A stretch of DNA of 5,540 nt from Bacteroidota bacterium (GTDB taxonomy: Bacteria; Bacteroidota; Ignavibacteria; Ignavibacteriales; Melioribacteraceae): contig JAKAMS010000192.1 of assembly GCA_021812745.1 (NCBI GenBank), positions 1 to 5,540 of the forward strand, read 5' to 3'. The position numbers were made by a program, and so were the translations under genes. The notes beneath the pieces were generated by a model that made no database searches, had not been told where the DNA came from, and worked only from the letters and a program-made list of their open reading frames with translations. Shown here one piece after another: positions 1 through 5,540 of this stretch (its first letter is position 1; the number at the start of each line of letters is the position of its first letter).

Positions 1-1
1 T

Positions 2-2803
2 TTTCTTGAATCAATTCGCCACTTCGATCCGGAAACACAACGCTCTCTAGACAAACTTACTTCGGTTACTGTAGCGGCTTCGATTATTTCGGAAGAAGAT
101 AACTCAAGTGATATTTTTGACTACCTCAGCAATCCATTCGTCTTCGCTTCAAATTATGAATTGCAAAATCTCTTTGCAGAAAAAATCTCCGGCGTAATAG
201 AACCGATAGAAGAAGAAATTGACAAGGATTTGAAAGAAGAGCTTTATGAAAATGATGAAGCGGAAGAAAGAAAAGAAGGAAAGAAGGAAGAGAAGAATAA
301 TGATTTATTAGAATTGTTACTTGAGAAAAATGCGCGATGGGTTATTGAAGACGCAATCGGTCAATATGATGATCGGATGCAACTCCATTTATCAGAAGCG
401 CCGGCGATTAATTCTAATTTTGAATTACTCTATGGCTTTCTAAAAGAATATTCGAGTAAAAATTTTCAAATCATTATCGCAGTCGAAAATGAACTTCAGA
501 GTGAACGTCTTTACGACCTACTTTCTGAATTTAAACCTGCCAATTCGCCAGAGAATAAAACCGCGGCACAACTTTTTGAATCGGGCAAAATTAAAATTAT
601 TGTACTTGCAGTTAAGAACGGATTTATAGCAAGGCGCAACAATTTAGTTTTATTAACCGACTATCAAATTTTCAACAAACCGTACCGCACAAAACTCTCT
701 ACAAAAGCCAAATACAAGAAATCGCGTGTAAAGGATTTTGCCTCAATTAAGAAAGGCGACTACGTCGTTCATGTAAATTTTGGAATTGGTCAGTATGTTG
801 GTCTTGAAACGATTAAGATCGGTGAAGTTGAGCAGGAGTCAATTAAAATTTTATATGCCGAAGGCGGGGTGGTTTATGTTAATCTGAACTATCTCTCTCT
901 TGTAAAAAAATTCTCTTCTCAAGATAATGTTCCTCCAAAGCTTACTGTCCTTGGAGGAGGCGAGTGGAAATCAACAAAGAAAAAAGTAAAAGCGAAAATA
1001 AAAGATGCTGCAAGAGAACTAATTACACTTTACGCAAAACGGAAATCTGCGCAGGGTTTCTCTTTCAGCGCAGATTCAATTTGGCAGAAAGAACTAGAAG
1101 CATCATTTTTTTATGAAGACACTCCCGATCAAACAAAAGTAACGGAAGAAGTAAAACGCGATATGGAGAGTGAAAACCCGATGGATCGTTTGGTCTGCGG
1201 CGATGTGGGATTTGGTAAAACTGAAATTGCTGTACGCGCGTCGTTCAAAGCAATCAACGATGGAAAACAGGTTGCTCTTTTAGTGCCAACAACAATTCTT
1301 GCGGAACAACATTACAATACGTTTAAAGATCGGCTTACACAATTTCCGGTTAAAGTTGAAGCGCTATCGCGATTTCAAACAAAAGCGGAACAAAAGGAGA
1401 TTTCGAAAAAACTTGAGAGAGGAGAAGTTGATTTAGTGATTGGAACTCACCGGCTTCTTTCAAAAGATATTCTCTTCAAAGATTTGGGCTTACTTGTAAT
1501 TGATGAAGAGCACCGCTTTGGTGTAATGGCTAAAGAAAAATTACGTTCTTTAAAAGCAAATGTTGATACATTAACATTGACTGCAACACCAATACCTCGA
1601 ACTCTAAACCTTTCTCTTCTTGGTGCGCGCGACCTTTCAATCATTGCAACTCCGCCGCCTAACCGCCAATCAATTTATACTAAGGTTGATGTCTTTGATA
1701 TTCACAAAGTGCGGGAATGGATTCTTAATGAAGTTAAACGTAACGGGCAAATATATTTTGTTCATGACCGGGTTCAATCAATTGAAAAAATTGCTTCTTA
1801 CGTTCAGAAATACATTCCGGAAATAAAAATCGGTATTGCTCACGGACAGATGAAGCCATCGGAGCTTGAAAAAGTAATTCATAACTTTCTCAATAAAAAT
1901 TATCATATGCTGATCTCAACAAAAATTATCGAGTCGGGGCTCGATATTCCGAATGTTAATACAATAATTGTTAATCGGGCGGATCGGTTTGGTCTTGCAG
2001 AACTTCATCAACTTCGCGGAAGAGTCGGAAGGAGCGACAGGCAAGCGTATGCATATTTTCTTGTTCCGTCTTTAAACGCAATTACTAAAAAAGCTATTAA
2101 GCGTTTGCAGGCAATAGAAGAATATACGGATGTAGGAGAAGGATTTAATTTATCAATGCGAGATCTTGAAATTCGAGGTGCCGGTAATTTACTTGGTACG
2201 GAACAGAGCGGATTCATAGATTCGATTGGATTTGACATGTATCTCAAACTTCTTGATGAAGCCGTTGAAGAATTGAAACATGAAGAGTTTAAGGAAGTCT
2301 TTAAAGATTTACCGCGCCAGCAGGAACGTTCCGAACCGACAATTGATACTTTCTTTGAAATTGGAATTCCAAAATTATTTATGCCGGATCAAGCCGACCG
2401 GTTGAGTTTTTACACGGCACTCTTTTCAATGATTAAAATTGAAGAGCTTGATGAAATCAAAGAAGAAATGATTGATCGCTTTGGTAAACTACCGCCAAAC
2501 ATTGAACGGCTTATCCTTGCTGCGACTTTACGGTTTTACGCATCCTTTGCTCTGTTAGAACGAATTATTGTTCAGAATAACCGAATTATTATAATCCTTC
2601 CCAAAAATGAAAGAGAAAATTTCTACCAGAACAAATTTGTTCCGCTGTTGACCTACATCAACACTAATTACGCAAAAGAGATTAAATTTGTTCAGGTGAA
2701 AGAAATTCTTAAACTCGAAATGAACAACAAATTTAATTCTCCGGAAGCCGCAATGAATTTCTTAATCAAATTTTGTAAAGAAGTGATAGAAGTTATTTCG
2801 TAG
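2..2803 (+). CDS. mfd: Transcription-repair coupling factor Mfd, 5'-truncated by window edge
   Basis: Mfd is a DNA translocase that pushes or removes RNA polymerase stalled at lesions and recruits UvrA for nucleotide excision repair. The frame is open from base 2, so the N-terminus lies outside the window; the TTG at 161 is an internal Leu codon, not a start. Residues here count from base 2. About 1-65 finish the UvrB-like module (FDPETQRSL near 9), 70-101 are a highly charged linker, and about 125-225 resemble domain D3. The RNA polymerase-interacting domain starts near 252 (KGDYVVHVNFGIGQYVGL). The translocase carries Walker A GDVGFGKT (400-407), DEEH (501-504), TATPIPRT (527-534), HGQM (614), ESGLDIP (644) and QLRGRVGR (about 670-677). 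The C-terminal TRCF/D7 domain runs from about 780 to 870, followed by a tail. The visible 933 residues plus roughly 190 missing ones match the usual 1100-1150. No frameshift is seen. Identification is secure. Confidence 0.98.
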   Translation, partial: FLESIRHFDPETQRSLDKLTSVTVAASIISEEDNSSDIFDYLSNPFVFASNYELQNLFAEKISGVIEPIEEEIDKDLKEELYENDEAEERKEGKKEEKNNDLLELLLEKNARWVIEDAIGQYDDRMQLHLSEAPAINSNFELLYGFLKEYSSKNFQIIIAVENELQSERLYDLLSEFKPANSPENKTAAQLFESGKIKIIVLAVKNGFIARRNNLVLLTDYQIFNKPYRTKLSTKAKYKKSRVKDFASIKKGDYVVHVNFGIGQYVGLETIKIGEVEQESIKILYAEGGVVYVNLNYLSLVKKFSSQDNVPPKLTVLGGGEWKSTKKKVKAKIKDAARELITLYAKRKSAQGFSFSADSIWQKELEASFFYEDTPDQTKVTEEVKRDMESENPMDRLVCGDVGFGKTEIAVRASFKAINDGKQVALLVPTTILAEQHYNTFKDRLTQFPVKVEALSRFQTKAEQKEISKKLERGEVDLVIGTHRLLSKDILFKDLGLLVIDEEHRFGVMAKEKLRSLKANVDTLTLTATPIPRTLNLSLLGARDLSIIATPPPNRQSIYTKVDVFDIHKVREWILNEVKRNGQIYFVHDRVQSIEKIASYVQKYIPEIKIGIAHGQMKPSELEKVIHNFLNKNYHMLISTKIIESGLDIPNVNTIIVNRADRFGLAELHQLRGRVGRSDRQAYAYFLVPSLNAITKKAIKRLQAIEEYTDVGEGFNLSMRDLEIRGAGNLLGTEQSGFIDSIGFDMYLKLLDEAVEELKHEEFKEVFKDLPRQQERSEPTIDTFFEIGIPKLFMPDQADRLSFYTALFSMIKIEELDEIKEEMIDRFGKLPPNIERLILAATLRFYASFALLERIIVQNNRIIIILPKNERENFYQNKFVPLLTYINTNYAKEIKFVQVKEILKLEMNNKFNSPEAAMNFLIKFCKEVIEVIS

Positions 2804-2844
2804 TATTCTTTTATATATTAAAGAAAGTAAATAAGGGAAAAAAT

Positions 2845-3279
2845 ATGAGAAGAGTGATATTCAGAATAGTCTTTGTGCTGCTAGTACTCGTCTTCATCGG
2901 AATTCAATATATTGAAGTTGACCGCACTAATCCTCCTGTAAAAGCAGATCTTGACGCTCCAATGGAAATAAAAAATATTTTTAGAACATCTTGTTATGAT
3001 TGTCATTCAAATCAAACCAAGTGGCCTTGGTATAGCAAGGTTGCGCCAATTTCGTGGATGATTGTAGATGATGTGAACGAGGGAAGAAGACATTTAAATT
3101 TTTCCGAATGGGGAACTCTCTTTAGCGAAAAAAGAGACGATATGAAAAAGAAGATTTGGGAAGAGTTATCGGCAGATGAAATGCCTCCGAGTAAGTACAC
3201 TTATTTGCATCCCGGCACGTCATTGGAAATAACTCAGAAAAATATACTTAAGAAATGGCTGCTGAACAGCAGTTACTAA
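2845..3279 (+). CDS. Membrane-anchored mono-haem (CxxCH) protein, haem-binding domain family
   Basis: This 144-residue protein matches the small haem-binding domain family (Pfam Haem_bd type) common in Bacteroidota and relatives. Residues 1-20 are a basic start followed by a hydrophobic run (VIFRIVFVLLVLVFIGIQ), best read as an uncleaved signal anchor with the rest in the periplasm. The c-type haem site is C50-Y-D-C53-H54, inside the family block SCYDCHSNQTKWPWYSKVAP. Further family blocks are EGRRHLNFSEW (79-89) and DEMPPSKYTYLHP (111-123); M113 is a plausible distal haem ligand by inference. The ATG at 2845 has a good ribosome site (AAGGGA, 2833-2838, 6 bases away). It starts 41 bp after mfd on the same strand and could be read through from it, but no functional link to repair is evident. 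The redox partner is unknown. An electron-transfer or haem-sensing role is likely but unproven. Confidence 0.9.
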   Translation: MRRVIFRIVFVLLVLVFIGIQYIEVDRTNPPVKADLDAPMEIKNIFRTSCYDCHSNQTKWPWYSKVAPISWMIVDDVNEGRRHLNFSEWGTLFSEKRDDMKKKIWEELSADEMPPSKYTYLHPGTSLEITQKNILKKWLLNSSY

Positions 3280-3348
3280 AATTGAAATATTGCGTATGCT
3301 TTTAAATGTATTAGTAGACGATCCATTAAAAAAACAAAGAACGGAAAA

Positions 3349-4212
3349 ATGTCCCAGCTAAAAATCGGAACATGCAATTGGAAATACGATTCCTGGCGCG
3401 GGATAGTTTATTCGCACGAACCAAAGATTAACTATCTAAAAGAATACTCCAAACATTTCAACACAGTTGAAATTGACCAATGGTATAGATCTTTGCACGG
3501 AATTAATAAGGTAACGCTTCCCAAACAAGATGTTGTTAAAGAATACAGGATTTCCGTGCCCAATGATTTTAAATTTACAATCAAAATACCAAACAGCATT
3601 TCGTTGACACACATTTACAAACCGGAAAAACCAGAAACTTTGATTCCCAACCCTCACTTCCTTTCGCATGATCTTCTTTCTGAATTTATAAATATCATCA
3701 AACCAATGAAAGACAATCTTGGACCATTGATGTTCCAGTTTGAATACTTGAACAAAGAGAAAATGAAATCACAATTTGAATTCCAAGGTTTAATGCGGGA
3801 GTTTATTAAACAATTACCGGAAGGATTTGATTTCTCTATTGAGATCAGAAACCCGGATTACCTGAACGAAGACTATTTCCGTTTTATAAGAGAACATAAA
3901 TTGGGACATGTTTTTATGCAAGGGTATTTCATGCCGCCGATATTTGATGTTTATAAACGGTACAAAGATTATATAAAAGATTATGCGGTTATTCTGTTGC
4001 ATGGATCGGATCGCCACGGAATTGAAAACCGTTCACGCGGTGAATGGAATAAAATTCTCGACCCGAAAGATGAAGAGATTGAACAAGTTATTATAATGAT
4101 TTCCGAACTTATGGAACGGAATGTTGATGTTTATTTGAATGTGAATAATTATTATGAAGGTTCTGCTCCGCTCACAATTCAAAAAATAAAAAAGCTCTTA
4201 AACAAAAAATAA
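3349..4212 (+). CDS. DUF72 (YecE-like) TIM-barrel family protein
   Basis: This 287-residue protein has the full DUF72 layout. It opens with [16 protein letters not shown] (6-21), then [12 protein letters not shown] (38-49), where E41 is in the conserved barrel-strand position. [14 protein letters not shown] (75-88), [11 protein letters not shown] (124-134), [11 protein letters not shown] (162-172), [18 protein letters not shown] (216-233) and [15 protein letters not shown] (266-280) follow. The length is normal. The biochemical activity of DUF72 is not established; structural work on a Thermotoga member noted resemblance to endonuclease IV-type barrels, so nucleic-acid binding is only a possibility. 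The usual NNHYEGSAP segment reads NNYYEGSAP here, with Tyr268 replacing the common His (from memory of the family). The ATG at 3349 is preceded only by a weak GGA ribosome site; the frame is open back to 3286 but contains no earlier ATG. It is followed after 14 bp by the YbjQ gene, so the two are probably co-expressed. No signal peptide is seen, so it is likely cytoplasmic. Confidence 0.92.
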   Translation: MSQLKIGTCNWKYDSWRGIVYSHEPKINYLKEYSKHFNTVEIDQWYRSLHGINKVTLPKQDVVKEYRISVPNDFKFTIKIPNSISLTHIYKPEKPETLIPNPHFLSHDLLSEFINIIKPMKDNLGPLMFQFEYLNKEKMKSQFEFQGLMREFIKQLPEGFDFSIEIRNPDYLNEDYFRFIREHKLGHVFMQGYFMPPIFDVYKRYKDYIKDYAVILLHGSDRHGIENRSRGEWNKILDPKDEEIEQVIIMISELMERNVDVYLNVNNYYEGSAPLTIQKIKKLLNKK

Positions 4213-4226
4213 ATAGGGAGTTTAGC

Positions 4227-4556
4227 ATGGATCATTCTCTTATCACCACAACATTCACACTTGACGGCTACAAAGTTGTAAAGAATCTTGGTGTTGTAAA
4301 AGGAATTGTTGTACGCTCGCGTTCTGTAATTGGAACAATAGGTGCTGGTTTGCAAACAATATTTGGCGGAAACATAACGCTCTTTACGGAACTATGCGAA
4401 AAGACTCGTTCTGATGCTTTTGAATTGATGGTGCAGCACGGTCAGGCAATTGGTGCTAACGCTCTTCTTGGTGTCCGTTACGATGCAACTGAAGTTATGG
4501 GCGGTGTTACCGAAGTTTTGTGTTACGGTACTGCTGTGGTTGTTGAAAAAATTTAG
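4227..4556 (+). CDS. YbjQ/UPF0145 family protein
   Basis: This 109-residue protein fits the YbjQ/UPF0145 family (YbjQ_1 in Pfam, labelled putative heavy-metal-binding), whose members are small cytoplasmic oligomers of unknown function. Diagnostic blocks are the N-terminal [21 protein letters not shown] (6-26), the middle helix with [15 protein letters not shown] (54-68), then [17 protein letters not shown] (74-90) and the closing strand [12 protein letters not shown] (96-107). The length is the family norm, so it is complete. The ATG at 4227 has a strong ribosome site, AGGGAG at 4215-4220. It begins 14 bp after the DUF72 stop codon, consistent with one transcript. Two cysteines (C57, C99) are present, but no obvious metal-binding cluster is visible; the metal-binding label is a family-name guess and I would not assign it. 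A hairpin begins 5 bp after the stop codon. Confidence 0.92.
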   Translation: MDHSLITTTFTLDGYKVVKNLGVVKGIVVRSRSVIGTIGAGLQTIFGGNITLFTELCEKTRSDAFELMVQHGQAIGANALLGVRYDATEVMGGVTEVLCYGTAVVVEKI

Positions 4557-4560
4557 TGAT

Positions 4561-4594
4561 GACTTAGCGTTCCCTTATTGTTAACGCTAAAGTC
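4561..4594 (+). terminator. Hairpin just after the YbjQ gene, possible weak terminator
   Basis: The left arm GACTTAGCGTT (4561-4571) pairs with AACGCTAAAGTC (4583-4594) across an 11-base loop. This gives eight continuous pairs, one bulged A, then three more pairs. It starts 5 bases after the YbjQ stop codon, where a terminator would be expected. No U-run follows the stem (next bases GGTTCGATC), so intrinsic termination is doubtful. A role in protecting the mRNA 3' end fits equally well. Confidence 0.4.
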
Positions 4595-4644
4595 GGTTCG
4601 ATCTTCACATACGCTTAAATGAAAAAATTGCGCAAGAGTATTAA

Positions 4645-4681
4645 CCTAAGAATTCTGGTTTCTAAAACCGGAATTCTTAGG
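4645..4681. repeat. 17-bp near-perfect inverted repeat (long hairpin)
   Basis: The left arm CCTAAGAATTCTGGTTT (4645-4661) and the right arm AAACCGGAATTCTTAGG (4665-4681) are complementary at 16 of 17 positions. The remaining position can form a U-G pair, and the loop is only CTA. Each arm contains GAATTC. The element lies between the YbjQ gene and the next gene, about 75 bp upstream of that gene's ATG. No T-run flanks it on either strand. It could be a bidirectional transcription barrier, an operator for a dimeric regulator, or one copy of a dispersed palindromic repeat. The structure is certain, the function unknown. Confidence 0.8.
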
Positions 4682-4709
4682 CGTATGATATTTCTCACAA
4701 ACATGCACT

Positions 4710-4735
4710 CAAACTTTTCTGATAAATCTCGATAA
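4710..4735 (+). promoter_or_regulatory. Weak sigma-28-like promoter candidate
   Basis: CAAACTTT (4710-4717), ten bases, then CTCGATAA (4728-4735) resembles the flagellar sigma-28 consensus TAAAGTTT-N11-GCCGATAA at 6 of 8 bases in each box, with spacing one base short. It sits directly upstream of the gene at 4757. Against it, a start site 5-8 bases downstream would fall at about 4740-4743 and remove the only ribosome-site-like sequence (AAGGA, 4738-4742). In AT-rich DNA such a match can arise by chance. Confidence 0.2.
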
Positions 4736-4756
4736 TCAAGGAAAAAGAAATTACTG

Positions 4757-5128
4757 ATGAAGCCTGTTGATAATTCAATATCGGTACTTAACATTTTTAA
4801 TGAAGATTTTAAAAATGTAAAAAAAACGAATACAAATTCTCAATCAAAAGATTCAATTGAGATTTCAAATACCGCCAAGGTTTACGACCGGATTGATAAA
4901 TTTTTAAATTTGGGAAGACCCGACCGATTGGATGTATCGGATTTAAATGATGCAGAGAAAGAAGAATTTTTAAAGATGCTGGCTAATCTCCTTAAGCATG
5001 GAATAATTGGTTATGAAATTTTAGAAGTAAACGGGCAGCCGGAAAAACATTTTATAGTGAATCAAATAGGAGATGAGCGGATTTACGGCGCTAAACTTTA
5101 CAAGAAAGATGGTTTCTACAAAGACTAG
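4757..5128 (+). CDS. Unrecognised 123-residue protein, faint FlgM-like N-terminal half
   Basis: I cannot assign this gene. The protein is hydrophilic, with no signal peptide or membrane segment. Residues 1-31 are Asn/Ser/Lys-rich and probably disordered. Residues 32-52 read DSIEIS then NTAKVYDRIDKFLN, which recalls the DxVxIS..A(K/R) segment seen before the helices of FlgM anti-sigma-28 factors. Residues 64-81 look like a helix (DAEKEEFLKMLANLLKHG), followed by a strand-rich part (YEILEVNGQPEKHFIV, 86-101) that FlgM does not normally have. FlgM identity is therefore speculative. The ATG at 4757 is chosen because it is the first ATG of the open stretch; the ribosome site AAGGA (4738-4742) is 14 bases away, longer than usual. 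The gene follows a 200-bp gap with a large hairpin, so it probably has its own promoter. Its TAG stop interlocks with the stop of the opposing gene. Codon use and base composition match the neighbours, supporting a real gene. Confidence 0.75.
   Translation: MKPVDNSISVLNIFNEDFKNVKKTNTNSQSKDSIEISNTAKVYDRIDKFLNLGRPDRLDVSDLNDAEKEEFLKMLANLLKHGIIGYEILEVNGQPEKHFIVNQIGDERIYGAKLYKKDGFYKD
5125..5128. other. Interlocked stop codons (CTAG) of two convergent genes
   Basis: The palindrome CTAG supplies both stops. TAG at 5126-5128 ends the + strand gene, and TAG read on the - strand from 5127 to 5125 ends the opposing gene. There is no intergenic space, so any terminator for one gene must lie inside the coding sequence of the other and their mRNAs would overlap antisense at their 3' ends. 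I see no strong hairpin with a T-run within about 60 bp on either side. Confidence 0.75.
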
Positions 5129-5540
5129 GCAACAAGATTTACAAGTGTACCCGGCTGTTTTTGGAGCCCTAGATGATAAGTGCTATTAATTCTTTCCCGC
5201 CAGCGATCAAGAGAATTCATTAATTTATTTTTTTTGCTCGTGTCAGTTTTCAGCTCATTTATTACAATATAATATCCTTCACTGCCGGAGGAGTTTCTAA
5301 CTTTTTCGTAATCGTCTGTTTCGGTTAACTCAATGAAGTTCTCAGAATCTTTTTTGTAATTGATCTTCTCATTTTTATTGGTTTCGTTGAATGCTTTAGT
5401 TGTATTAAGCAGTTTTGCGGCTGGAGTATTTTGCTGTAATCTTAGATTATAATCTTGAATTGATTGACTCTCTTCGAGTTTTTCTGAAACGATTGTATTC
5501 TTTACATCTTTAGCTGCCGATTCAAGAAATGATTTTTTAT
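5125..5540 (-). CDS. Unrecognised protein, C-terminal 137 residues (5' end outside window)
   Basis: On the - strand a frame stays open from the right edge to a TAG at 5127-5125, giving 137 codons without a stop. It lacks a plausible start inside the window, so its beginning lies beyond 5540. The visible part starts KKSFLESAAKDVKNTI and is Lys/Asn/Ser/Glu-rich and hydrophilic through about residue 85, probably disordered or coiled. A more structured end follows: GSEGYYIVINELKTD (86-100), a helix-like NKLMNSLDRWRERINST (104-120), and a tail ending GTLVNLVA. No membrane segment or familiar motif is seen, and I do not recognise the family. The long stop-free run in AT-rich DNA and ordinary amino-acid composition argue for a genuine gene. 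It converges on the + strand gene at 4757 and overlaps it by 4 bp. A related pathway for the pair is possible but not shown. Confidence 0.75.
   Translation of the reverse strand, partial: KKSFLESAAKDVKNTIVSEKLEESQSIQDYNLRLQQNTPAAKLLNTTKAFNETNKNEKINYKKDSENFIELTETDDYEKVRNSSGSEGYYIVINELKTDTSKKNKLMNSLDRWRERINSTYHLGLQKQPGTLVNLVA

Noticed and set aside
161..163. TTG as a start codon for Mfd
   Set aside because: The frame is open upstream to base 2 and encodes conserved Mfd sequence (FDPETQRSL), so this TTG is an internal Leu codon.
1447..1644. Open frame on the - strand inside mfd
   Set aside because: It lies opposite the conserved Mfd helicase motifs, and its Arg/Ser-rich product looks like antisense of coding sequence. 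The other antisense or out-of-frame stretches at 1620-1826, 2008-2247, 3012-3200, 3432-3669 and 3814-4017 are rejected for the same reason.
2804..2844. TATATATTA stretch as a promoter -10 element for the haem-protein gene
   Set aside because: The gap is uniformly AT-rich and no matching -35 element stands out, so it cannot be distinguished from background.
3256..3275. Hairpin at the end of the haem-protein gene (core CTGCT-GAAC-AGCAG)
   Set aside because: Only five strong pairs plus wobbles, it lies inside the coding sequence, and no U-run follows. Not enough to call a terminator.
4619..4735. 38-codon + strand open frame beginning MKKLRKSIN in the intergenic gap
   Set aside because: It has no ribosome site, spans the long hairpin, and its protein is partly dictated by the inverted repeat. 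I judge it a chance frame, though a small leader peptide cannot be fully excluded.

Overview
The window is AT-rich, gene-dense bacterial chromosome. It has five genes on the + strand and one partial gene entering from the right on the - strand. The Mfd sequence (for example FDPETQRSL and FSADSIWQKELEASFFYEDTPDQ) and the single-CxxCH haem-binding protein look most like the Bacteroidota/Chlorobiota/Ignavibacteriota group, and an Ignavibacteria-type organism is my best guess. That placement comes from remembered family resemblance; no search was run. I see no tRNA, rRNA, CRISPR array, insertion sequence, integrase or phage gene.

Left part (2-2803): most of the transcription-repair coupling factor Mfd, cut by the left window edge. 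About 933 residues are visible. They run from the end of the UvrB-like module through the RNA polymerase-interacting domain, both translocase lobes and the C-terminal domain, with all key motifs intact. Middle (2845-4556): three small genes on the same strand. They encode a membrane-anchored mono-haem (CxxCH) protein, a DUF72/YecE-family TIM-barrel protein and a YbjQ/UPF0145 protein. The gaps are 41, 69 and 14 bp, so the DUF72 and YbjQ genes are very likely co-transcribed and the others may be. Nothing ties the three biochemically to Mfd; this looks like ordinary housekeeping and accessory genes lying side by side.

Right part (4557-5540): a 200-bp intergenic stretch holds two hairpins, one of them a 17-bp near-perfect stem, and no convincing gene. 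It is followed by a 123-codon gene of unknown function. Its DSIEIS..AK segment faintly recalls FlgM-type anti-sigma factors, and a weak sigma-28-like sequence lies upstream. A second unrecognised gene converges on it from the - strand. The two stop codons interlock in one palindromic CTAG, so the genes overlap tail to tail by 4 bp with no intergenic space. No stretch over 300 bases lacks a gene.

I do not see a clear new multi-gene system. The points most worth following are the two unrecognised convergent genes with their shared stop palindrome, and the long hairpin upstream of them.
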